From NCBI GenBank assembly GCA_903905065.1, contig CAIVEW010000093.1, positions 1 to 39,142 on the forward strand: a stretch of 39,142 bases of DNA. The letters are read 5' to 3'. How positions within the stretch are numbered: the stretch's first letter is position 1; each line of letters begins with the position of its first letter. Positions 26,546-33,264 of this stretch are shown one piece after another. The notes beneath the pieces are model-generated. The model had not been told where the DNA came from. It saw only the letters and a list, made by a program, of their open reading frames with translations, and searched no databases. The translations under genes and the position numbers were made by a program. Origin of the DNA: an uncultured Bacteroidota bacterium (GTDB taxonomy: Bacteria; Bacteroidota; Bacteroidia; Chitinophagales; Chitinophagaceae).

Positions 26546-27127
26546 TTATTTCTTCAGCTCAGCATAGTACCTGTGCGCCTCAATGTACTTTTCCACGGCG
26601 TCAGGAACAATGTACTTTATCGATTTTTTTTCCTTGATTTGCCTGCGGATATAAGTTGAGGATATATGCAGCAAAGGTGCGTCAAGCATAGTGATATCGG
26701 CGCCATAAGTATCTTCAATTTCAAATCCAGGCCTATTATAAACGACGAAAGAATAGCGGGCAACCAATTGCTCAAAATTTTTCCAGCGGTGTATGTTCTG
26801 AAAGCTATCGGCGCCCATAATTACGGAGAAACGTTCCAAAGGAAATTTTTCGGTAAGGTAGGTCAGCGTGTCAATGGTGTAAGAAGGCTTTGGCAGGCTG
26901 AACTCCACATTGCTGGCCCTGAACTTAGGATTATCTTCAATAGCGAGGTTCACAAGGTGCATTCGGTCGTATTCATTCAACAAGGAATGTGAGTCTTTAA
27001 GCGGATTGTGCGGGGAAACCACAAACCATATTTTGTCTATCTCTGTATGTGCCACAACATGATTTGCCACTATAAGATGGCCGGTATGGATGGGATTAAA
27101 GCTGCCGAAATACAACCCGATGTGCAT
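26546..27127 (-). CDS. nadD: Nicotinate-nucleotide adenylyltransferase
   Basis: Makes deamido-NAD from nicotinate mononucleotide and ATP in NAD synthesis. The nucleotidyltransferase signature GSFNPIHTGH is at residues 8-17 with the HxGH histidines 14 and 17; a MGADSF segment lies mid-protein and the ISSTYIRRQI motif near the C-terminus, all as in NadD. Length 193 is normal. It is divergent from rlmB across a 181-bp gap. Confidence 0.95.
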   Translation of the reverse strand: MHIGLYFGSFNPIHTGHLIVANHVVAHTEIDKIWFVVSPHNPLKDSHSLLNEYDRMHLVNLAIEDNPKFRASNVEFSLPKPSYTIDTLTYLTEKFPLERFSVIMGADSFQNIHRWKNFEQLVARYSFVVYNRPGFEIEDTYGADITMLDAPLLHISSTYIRRQIKEKKSIKYIVPDAVEKYIEAHRYYAELKK

Positions 27128-27308
27128 TGCGCAAAACTAAGGAAAGATAGCTACTACTGAAAATCAATTTGGCGTTAGGATTATTTCGGTCTGTACTTAA
27201 CCATTCTTCATAACAGTAGTGTGTAATTTATATTTAGCCCGTTTCCAATTATCAGACAGGAAGTTTCCATTATCGCAACCGTATCCATTTTTATCGTACG
27301 TTTAACCC

Positions 27309-28067
27309 ATGAAATCCGCACGATCATCATTGCCGCTGCTGGTGGGGCGTAAGCCCATGCTGGAAGCACTGGAGCAGGGTGTAACTATTGAAAAGATTTT
27401 TTTGTTGCGCACTGCTACCGGCGAGGACATCAGCAAGATAAAGCTGAAGGCCAAAGAATACAATATTCCCGTGAGCCAGGTGCCCGTAGAGAAACTGGAC
27501 TATCTCACCAAGGTGCAACACCAGGGCATTGTAGCCTGGACATCGCTGCTGCAATATGTGGACCTGCAGGCGGGAATATCATATGTGGTGGAAAAGGGGG
27601 AGACTCCATTGTTTTTGCTGCTTGATGGCATCACGGATGTGCGGAATGTGGGTGCCATAGCACGAAGTGCTTTATGCTGTGGTGCGCAGGGGATAATTCT
27701 CCCCACTTCTCATGCTGCGTCATTGACGGAAGATGCGATCAAAACCTCGGCAGGTGCGTTGCGCAAGATATTATTGTGCCGCACGCCATCTGTTCAGCAG
27801 GCTATAGATGTGCTACGGCTGAACGGTATACAGATACTTGGAACCCAAATGAAGGGTAGTGTACCCGTGTATGAAAGTGACCTGACCATACCATCGGTGA
27901 TAGTAATGGGTGCTGAAGACACAGGCATCAGCAAAGACGTGCTAAAGCGCGCAGATCAGTTGATACGCATACCAATGGTAAATAATTTTGATTCCCTTAA
28001 CGTATCGGTTGCAGCGGGGATGATACTGTATGAGGCCTTGAGGCAACGCATAGCGGGTCGGAATTAG
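27309..28067 (+). CDS. rlmB: 23S rRNA (guanosine-2'-O)-methyltransferase, RlmB-like
   Basis: A SpoU-family (SPOUT) methyltransferase that would 2'-O-methylate 23S rRNA (RlmB acts on G2251). The N-terminal ~75 residues are the substrate-binding domain (GRKPMLEAL). The C-terminal part has the three SPOUT motifs: DGITDVRNVGAIARSA, VMGAEDTGIS and IPMVNNFDSLNVSVAAGMILYE. Length 252 fits. The stop codon lies inside the left arm of an 11-bp inverted repeat. TrmH-type relatives differ little, so the exact target is probable, not certain. Confidence 0.92.
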   Translation: MKSARSSLPLLVGRKPMLEALEQGVTIEKIFLLRTATGEDISKIKLKAKEYNIPVSQVPVEKLDYLTKVQHQGIVAWTSLLQYVDLQAGISYVVEKGETPLFLLLDGITDVRNVGAIARSALCCGAQGIILPTSHAASLTEDAIKTSAGALRKILLCRTPSVQQAIDVLRLNGIQILGTQMKGSVPVYESDLTIPSVIVMGAEDTGISKDVLKRADQLIRIPMVNNFDSLNVSVAAGMILYEALRQRIAGRN

Positions 28068-28158
28068 GAACTTGTTTAAAAAGGGAATTTGGATTGCCAC
28101 CTAATCTGCATTGCTGTGTTGCAATTGTAATAATGGTAATTACCCGATTCCTAATTCC
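28060..28158. repeat. 99-bp segment bounded by perfect 11-bp inverted repeats
   Basis: GGAATTAGGAA (28060-28070) and TTCCTAATTCC (28148-28158) are exact complements, 77 nt apart. The left arm covers the rlmB stop codon. A second small palindrome, GGTAATTACC, lies inside at about 28134-28143. No target-site duplication is visible. It could be a long hairpin in the rlmB 3' end or a small decayed inverted-repeat element. Confidence 0.45.
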
Positions 28159-28203
28159 ATAAAAACGAACTAAAGTATTGTTAAACAGGCGGTAATGGCA
28201 GGG

Positions 28204-28233
28204 TTATTATGCTATTATTATGCTGTTATTATG
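28204..28233. repeat. Three TTATTATG direct repeats at exact 11-bp period
   Basis: TTATTATG occurs at 28204, 28215 and 28226, each exactly 11 bp apart, so all face the same side of the helix. They lie just upstream of the peptidase start at 28259. This arrangement suits a cooperatively bound operator, but slippage of an AT-rich unit could also produce it. Confidence 0.45.
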
Positions 28234-28258
28234 TGTGTTTGAAAAGGAGGGAAAGGAT

Positions 28259-28735
28259 ATGTTTGACGGAAAGGATAATATTAAGATACCCGCTGCATTT
28301 TCGGGGAGTGCGCAGTTGGTTTTGTACACCCGTTACGACGATCCGCGTAAGCCAGGGTGGGAAAATAAGTGGCTTACAAATTGGCATGTACAACAATTGC
28401 ACCCGTGGTTCCCCGTGGAAGAATTAAGAATACACAAGCATTTCTGGCCGCTGCTGCGGGATGCTTTCCTGGAACTGGAAAAATTAGGCGTACATAACGA
28501 AATAAAGACCTTTCATTGCTGTTATAAACTGATGCACCTGCAGGATAGCCCTGTTCTTTCCGTGCATAGCTGGGGGGCTGCAATTGACTTGAACGCAGAA
28601 GACAATCACAGAGGGACAGCAGGCGCATGGAGTGATGAACTAATAAGCGTCATGCAAAAACATGGCATATACAGCGGCCAAAAATGGATAGGCAATACTG
28701 AGCCGATGCACTTTGGCATGGTAGACGGGGAGTGA
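28259..28735 (+). CDS. M15-family peptidase without signal peptide
   Basis: A putative D,D- or L,D-peptidase (158 residues) with the M15 zinc site: His103 and Asp110 in SVHSWGAAIDLN and His151 in EPMHFG. No signal peptide is seen, as in phage-type endolysins and recycling enzymes. ATG 28259 is preferred to ATG 28220 because a strong Shine-Dalgarno-like AAGGAGGGAAAGG precedes it at normal spacing, which is rare in this window. It stands alone: an 11-bp-phased repeat upstream, a strong terminator at 28756-28798. Phage origin is possible. Confidence 0.82.
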   Translation: MFDGKDNIKIPAAFSGSAQLVLYTRYDDPRKPGWENKWLTNWHVQQLHPWFPVEELRIHKHFWPLLRDAFLELEKLGVHNEIKTFHCCYKLMHLQDSPVLSVHSWGAAIDLNAEDNHRGTAGAWSDELISVMQKHGIYSGQKWIGNTEPMHFGMVDGE

Positions 28736-28755
28736 TCCTGAGAATTCCAAAGATG

Positions 28756-28798
28756 AAAATCCAAAATCCAAGCTTGCGATTTTGGATTTTGTTTTTTT
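28756..28798 (+). terminator. Strong rho-independent terminator after the M15 peptidase
   Basis: AAAATCCAAAATC (28756-28768) pairs perfectly with GATTTTGGATTTT (28778-28790) around a 9-nt loop, followed by a run of seven T. It lies 20 nt after the stop codon. Confidence 0.85.
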
Positions 28799-28855
28799 GA
28801 TTTTCGGTTTTTATAATTTGGTTTTGCCTATCTTGTATTGCTAATAAAATCTGCT

Positions 28856-29677
28856 ATGTCATTCAAAGGGAAAACAGTGTTCATTACCGGTGCGAGCCGG
28901 GGAATAGGTGAGGCTATTGCATTGCGGCTGGCCAGTGAGGGCGCCAATATTGTTGTGGCGGCGAAGTCTGTGAAAGAGGATCCGCGCCTGGGAGGCACTA
29001 TTTACGCTACTGTGGAAAAGGTAAATGCTGCCGGCGGCAAAGGGCTTGCCGTGCAGTGCGACATACGTGACGAGGACCAGGTGATAGCGGCTGTGCAGCA
29101 GGCGGTAACCATTTTTGGCGGTATAGATATACTGATAAATAATGCTTCGGCTATTACACTTAGCAATACCGAAGAGACGGAGATGAAACGGTTCGACCTG
29201 ATACATGATATTAATGTCCGGGGCACGTATGTTGTTACCAAGCACTGTGTACCATTTTTAAAAAAGAGCGATAACCCGCATATCCTCACGCTTTCCCCGC
29301 CAATAGACCTGAACCCGCAGTGGATGGAGCCTTATGTGGCCTATACCATCAGTAAGTACAACATGAGCATGATGACGCTGGGCTGGTCGCTGGAGTTTAA
29401 GAAATATGGCATCGCGGCGAATTCCTTGTGGCCAGTAACTACGATCGCTACGGCGGCGGTAAAGAACTTATTGGGCGGCGACTGGCTGATGAACCGGAGC
29501 CGTACGCCGGAGATCCTCGCCGACTGTGCCGCGCTAATATTGAAGCAGTCTTCCAAAGAATGCACGGGGCACTTATTCCTTGACGAGGACGTGCTGAAAA
29601 CGGCTGGAATCACTGACCTTGACCACTACGCGGTAAAGCCGGGAGAGCCCTTGCAGAAGGATCTGTATGTTTCCTAG
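28856..29677 (+). CDS. HSDL2-like short-chain dehydrogenase
   Basis: An NAD(P)-dependent short-chain dehydrogenase resembling the catalytic part of HSDL2. Visible are TGASRGIG (cofactor loop), NNASAI, a YTISKYNMSM active-site segment with YxxxK, and the HSDL2-like wording GTIYATVEKV, LTLSPPIDLNP, SLWPVTTIATAA and HYAVKPGEPLQ. It lacks the SCP2 lipid-transfer tail of eukaryotic HSDL2. ATG 28856 (MSFKGKT) is preferred over a TTG six codons upstream. It converges with the AlkZ-like gene: both stop within the palindrome CTAG, a 4-nt overlap. Confidence 0.9.
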   Translation: MSFKGKTVFITGASRGIGEAIALRLASEGANIVVAAKSVKEDPRLGGTIYATVEKVNAAGGKGLAVQCDIRDEDQVIAAVQQAVTIFGGIDILINNASAITLSNTEETEMKRFDLIHDINVRGTYVVTKHCVPFLKKSDNPHILTLSPPIDLNPQWMEPYVAYTISKYNMSMMTLGWSLEFKKYGIAANSLWPVTTIATAAVKNLLGGDWLMNRSRTPEILADCAALILKQSSKECTGHLFLDEDVLKTAGITDLDHYAVKPGEPLQKDLYVS

Positions 29678-30744
29678 ACGAGTGTATTATCGATGAACCT
29701 GCCGTATTCTTCTATGGCGCCAGCAAGAGCAAGTTCCTGTTTCTTGTTCAATTTCATGAATGGAGTTGTTGTTACCGGAACCGTGCCCTTTTTTATCACG
29801 CGCTTCCAGGTACCCGCGATCTGACCGTCTACCAGAATTGTGTGATTAAATATAATGCTGCCCCGCGCGTCAAGAATGGCGGTGCCGTTAGGATGCATCA
29901 GGTTGCCGCGGTCTTTATAACTGATAATGTATTCGTCGTAGTTTGGCAATAGACGTACGAGGCCGGGAGCTAGTTTTGGCGCTGCTGCTGTGGGTGAAAA
30001 CCAATAAGACTGACCGTTTATACTTTCGGAAACAAAATCTTTGCTTACCACCGCCATACCCGCCTTAGCATCCGCTACTGTGAGGCCCGACCACCAGGCA
30101 AAATCGTTCAGGGTAGCTGGTCCATGGCTGGTAAAATATCGTTTTATCAGCCCAGCCAGCGCTTCGTCTCGTTTCAAGGGTTTGATCTGTGGTGCCCGCT
30201 CATCAAGTAACGCATAGGTGAGTTGTTTTCCCTGCACAGGGCCGCTACATACAATGCCGTCAAGTTCCGCCCGCATCATGAGGTGGATGAAGCGATTGTC
30301 ATCGGCGGCGATTCCCGCTTTGTTTAGTACCGCTGCAAGCTCTGTCCTTGTAAGATGCTTGCCTGCAAGGAGCGCCTTTTCCATTGCCTTTTGGCTTTTT
30401 TTTATAACCGCATCGGTGACGGAATAATAACGGTACGCAGAAGCACACTGCGCCTTGACCCTGGGTGCAGTTAATGCGAGCAGCCAGCGGATATCCTCCG
30501 CCGTAACAAAATGCCATGTTGGCCTCATAAGATGGGTGCGTAGAATAGTACCCTTATTATAAGCGGCTTCGATAAGATGATCTGAGGAGTGTTTGAGGCG
30601 AAGGCCAAGTGCCCACTTGGCGGCAGCAAAATCCTGTGCCTGCACGGCCCCCATCAACCTAACGACATCTGCGGGGTCAGTAAATTCCGGTTTGATGAGT
30701 TGCTGGTTGTTGAGCCGATATTTGAGGATATCCTTATCGTTCAT
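29674..30744 (-). CDS. Winged-helix DNA-binding protein, AlkZ/HTH_42-like
   Basis: A 356-residue protein of the HTH_42 (DUF1006) family, which includes AlkZ, a glycosylase that unhooks interstrand DNA crosslinks. From ATG 30744 (MNDKDILKYR; the longer frame opens at GTG 30777) residues 34-38 read VQAQD, giving the Q-x-Q motif (Gln35, Gln37) that lies in the same place in AlkZ. The wording RPTWHFV, a TRTEL helix, a SHGPATLNDFAWW segment and a YDEYIISYKDR end also fit the family. It may act in DNA repair or as a toxin-resistance protein; activity is untested. Confidence 0.85.
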   Translation of the reverse strand: MNDKDILKYRLNNQQLIKPEFTDPADVVRLMGAVQAQDFAAAKWALGLRLKHSSDHLIEAAYNKGTILRTHLMRPTWHFVTAEDIRWLLALTAPRVKAQCASAYRYYSVTDAVIKKSQKAMEKALLAGKHLTRTELAAVLNKAGIAADDNRFIHLMMRAELDGIVCSGPVQGKQLTYALLDERAPQIKPLKRDEALAGLIKRYFTSHGPATLNDFAWWSGLTVADAKAGMAVVSKDFVSESINGQSYWFSPTAAAPKLAPGLVRLLPNYDEYIISYKDRGNLMHPNGTAILDARGSIIFNHTILVDGQIAGTWKRVIKKGTVPVTTTPFMKLNKKQELALAGAIEEYGRFIDNTLV

Positions 30745-30823
30745 GTTTGGCCCAAAGTTAAATTTGAAAAATGGCACGAACTATTACGCTGACCAACTAA
30801 TTAATACCAGAAAATTGATTTGT

Positions 30824-31675
30824 TCAAATAAAAATCCTCCCTGCCATTTCCCATGCTTCGGAGAAGGCCGCTTTGTTTAGATTTAGCGGGACGTTATTGC
30901 GCTCGCACCAGTCTATGATGTTCTCGGTGGCAATGTTGCCTACAAGTTCATCTTCGGCCATCGGGCAACCACCTATGCCTTTGATTGCACTATCGTAGCG
31001 CAGGCAGCCGGCATTGTAAGCAGCCTGTATCTTCTCCTCCCATTTATCAGGGGCAGAGTGGAAATGTGCACCTATGTTTATGTCTTTAAATTCAGGAATG
31101 AGATGGTTGTATATGTAGCTGATGTTCACAGGATCGGCTACACCTACCGTATCTGCCATGGCAATGGTTTTTACACCAAGCGTTGTGAGTTTTCTAACCC
31201 AGTTAATTGCCACTTCCGCATTATAATCGTCGCCATACGGATTGCCAAAACCCATAGAAATATAGATGACCAGCTCTTTATTGCGCTGCACACATAACTT
31301 TTGCATTTCTTCTACCTGGGTCAACGACTGTGCTATCGTCTTGTTGGTATTGCGCAGTTGGAATGTTTCGGAAATCGAAAAAGGAAAGCCAAGGTAGGTG
31401 ATCTCGTCATATTGCACCGCTTCTTCGGCACCTCGGGTGTTCGCAATTATCGCGAGCAGTTTTGTGGTGGTGCTGCTCATATCCAGCCTGGGTATGACGT
31501 CTTTTGTATCGGCAAGCTGAGGAATAGCTTTTGCAGATACAAAAGAACCGAAATCCAACACATCGAAACCTACCTTCAATAGTTTGTTCAGGTATGCTAT
31601 TTTATCCGCAGTAGGAATGAAATGAGCCCAGCCCTGCATGGCATCGCGTGGACACTCTATTAGTTCAAAAGCCAA
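30824..31675 (-). CDS. Hydroxymethylglutaryl-CoA lyase
   Basis: Cleaves HMG-CoA to acetyl-CoA and acetoacetate, in leucine breakdown. The N-terminus has IECPRDAMQG, the Bacteroidota form of the EVGPRDGLQ metal/substrate motif, then GFDVLDFGSFVS, and the C-terminal GIGGCPMAEDELVGN loop with the catalytic Cys. Length 283 is normal. The frame opens at TTG 31675; a stop lies two codons upstream, and the next ATG (residue 13) would remove the essential RD motif, so TTG is probably the real start. Known relatives are annotated as MvaB-like. Confidence 0.92.
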   Translation of the reverse strand: MAFELIECPRDAMQGWAHFIPTADKIAYLNKLLKVGFDVLDFGSFVSAKAIPQLADTKDVIPRLDMSSTTTKLLAIIANTRGAEEAVQYDEITYLGFPFSISETFQLRNTNKTIAQSLTQVEEMQKLCVQRNKELVIYISMGFGNPYGDDYNAEVAINWVRKLTTLGVKTIAMADTVGVADPVNISYIYNHLIPEFKDINIGAHFHSAPDKWEEKIQAAYNAGCLRYDSAIKGIGGCPMAEDELVGNIATENIIDWCERNNVPLNLNKAAFSEAWEMAGRIFI

Positions 31676-31687
31676 AATTCAAAATTC
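31674..31687. repeat. Two tandem AAAATTC units at the HMG-CoA lyase start
   Basis: AAAATTC at 31674-31680 and 31681-31687 are direct repeats, the first overlapping the first two bases of the TTG start codon. Probably AT-rich slippage; possible spread of leader structure. Confidence 0.4.
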
Positions 31688-31716
31688 AAAAAGCTATAAT
31701 AATAACTCGAGGTCAA

Positions 31717-31744
31717 TCCAAACACCAAATTCCAAACACCAAAT
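31717..31744. repeat. Perfect 14-bp tandem duplication
   Basis: TCCAAACACCAAAT occurs twice head to tail in the gap between the HMG-CoA lyase gene and the end of the signalling operon. With the AAAATTC units nearby and the AAAATCCAAAATC arm of the terminator at 28756, it shares a CCAAA/AATTC vocabulary that I take to be a dispersed AT-rich filler of this genome. Confidence 0.6.
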
Positions 31745-31767
31745 TCGTGATAACTCCAGTAAGGCTG

Positions 31768-32163
31768 CTATGCCAACAATACTGCGAGGTTATTGCTTGT
31801 GAGGGGTTTATTCAGGAACTGCTTTACAGTAGCGTAGGTGTGCACCCTCACCAGGTCATTTTCGTTGATCGACGATGAAATGATGTAAATGGTGTAGTTA
31901 TCAGTGACTTCCTTAGGAAGTTTCTCAAAAGCCTCCACAAACTCAAAACCATTCATCACCGGCATCTGGATATCCACCAGCATTATGGTGCGCTGGTGCT
32001 CCCCGGCGGGAATAGCTTTAATGTATTCCAGGGCCTCCGTGGCCTGCAGAAACGACTTTATCGACTCGCTGATCCCGGTATTCCGGATGATCTTTTCCGC
32101 GATAAAGCAGTCCAGCTTACTGTCGTCAACTACTATAAAATTCAGCTTCTTAGTTTGTACCAT
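31768..32163 (-). CDS. Single-domain response regulator
   Basis: A lone CheY-like receiver of 131 residues. The acidic pocket is Asp13-Asp14, the phosphorylation site Asp64 in LVDIQMP, with the Ser of ISSS and the Lys of NKPL completing the active site. It has no output domain, so it would act by protein-protein contact or as a phosphate relay. Its ATG overlaps the end of the hybrid kinase gene by 14 nt. It is the last gene of the five-gene operon. Confidence 0.9.
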   Translation of the reverse strand: MVQTKKLNFIVVDDSKLDCFIAEKIIRNTGISESIKSFLQATEALEYIKAIPAGEHQRTIMLVDIQMPVMNGFEFVEAFEKLPKEVTDNYTIYIISSSINENDLVRVHTYATVKQFLNKPLTSNNLAVLLA

Positions 32164-33256
32164 GTGCCTTGCCCGGAATAATTACTTTAAAAGTTGTTCC
32201 TTCATTTACTACTGATGCCACTTCTATTGTTCCATTTAATTTTGTAAGCGCATCCTTTACATTATAAAGTCCTAATCCAGATCCTGTTTCCTCGGACGTC
32301 GCCCGGTAGAACATGGTGAAGATATTATTTATATGGCTGTCATGTATGCCTATGCCGTTATCTTTTACGGTAATGGTGGCAACATTGTCTGCAACAACAA
32401 TACTTACATCCACATATTTGTCCGGTGCATCTTTTCTCTGGTAATTGAACGCATTAGATAATAAGTTGTTCATTACCATCTTTATCGATATTTCATCCGA
32501 CAGGAATTCATCATTTTGAACTACATTCGAAATGAACCGGATGTTATCCATCCTTCCGGCTATCCTGAAGAGTGCTGCTATATCCTTTACCAGGTTATTA
32601 AAGTCGATCACTTCAAACTGCAACAACCCTCTCTTCAACTTATAGTACTCGTGTGTATTCTTGATATACTCATCCAGTTTGTGAATTGCATCTTCCATCA
32701 TTTCCAGGATGTCCCTGAGTTCTGCAGGGTCTTCCATGTTTTTTGCCAGATCGAGCGCGCCAAGAATGCTCAGCAACGGGCCTCTTACATCATGGGTAAC
32801 ACTATAAGCGAATTTTCCCAACTCATCATATGCAGATTGCAATTCTTTATTTTTAGCAACCAGCATAGTGTTAGTCAGATAGAATTTGCTAGCCTCTTCG
32901 ATCGCCGACCGGATATCTGAGTCGGTCCAGGGTTTCTTAATGTACCTGAAGATATGGCCTCTGTTGACCGCATCTATCACTGACTCAATATCGGTATAGC
33001 CAGTAATGAGCATGCGCACCGGATTCTCATAGGTATCACGCATTTCTTCAAAAAACTGTACTCCTGTCTTGTCTGGCATACGTTGGTCACACAATATCAC
33101 ACTGATATCCGGGTGACCTTCCAAATGCGCATAAGCCTGTGGTATATTTGACGCGATCAATACAGTGTAGTCGAACCTGAACGTGGCTTTAAATCCGTTC
33201 AGATTGTTCTGTTCGTCGTCAATGTATAGAACTTTTATTTTTTTAGGTGTGTCCAA
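32150..33256 (-). CDS. Receiver-histidine kinase hybrid
   Basis: A 368-residue cytosolic protein with an N-terminal receiver (Asp57 in CDQRMP, Asp13-Asp14, ITGYTD, KKPW), then HisKA with His155 in SVTHDVRGPLLSI, and an HATPase domain (NNLLSNAFNY, DNGIGI, GSGLGLYNV). The receiver lies before the kinase, which suggests that phosphorylation of Asp57 tunes the kinase. The frame opens at TTG 33256; no in-frame ATG is near, so TTG is the probable start. It sits 8 nt after the 7TM-DISM kinase gene. The receiver is clearly paralogous to the divergent lone receiver at 38545. Confidence 0.88.
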   Translation of the reverse strand: MDTPKKIKVLYIDDEQNNLNGFKATFRFDYTVLIASNIPQAYAHLEGHPDISVILCDQRMPDKTGVQFFEEMRDTYENPVRMLITGYTDIESVIDAVNRGHIFRYIKKPWTDSDIRSAIEEASKFYLTNTMLVAKNKELQSAYDELGKFAYSVTHDVRGPLLSILGALDLAKNMEDPAELRDILEMMEDAIHKLDEYIKNTHEYYKLKRGLLQFEVIDFNNLVKDIAALFRIAGRMDNIRFISNVVQNDEFLSDEISIKMVMNNLLSNAFNYQRKDAPDKYVDVSIVVADNVATITVKDNGIGIHDSHINNIFTMFYRATSEETGSGLGLYNVKDALTKLNGTIEVASVVNEGTTFKVIIPGKAHGTN

Positions 33257-33264
33257 TTCTGTTT

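Noticed and set aside
31674..31744. Possible CRISPR-like array from short CAAA/AATTC repeats
   Set aside because: Units are only 7 and 14 bp, directly abutting, with no spacers and no cas genes.
32150..32163. Frameshift that would fuse the receiver-kinase hybrid to the following lone receiver
   Set aside because: Both genes have complete domains, the hybrid ends normally after its HATPase domain, and the receiver has its own ATG; the 14-nt overlap is ordinary coupling.
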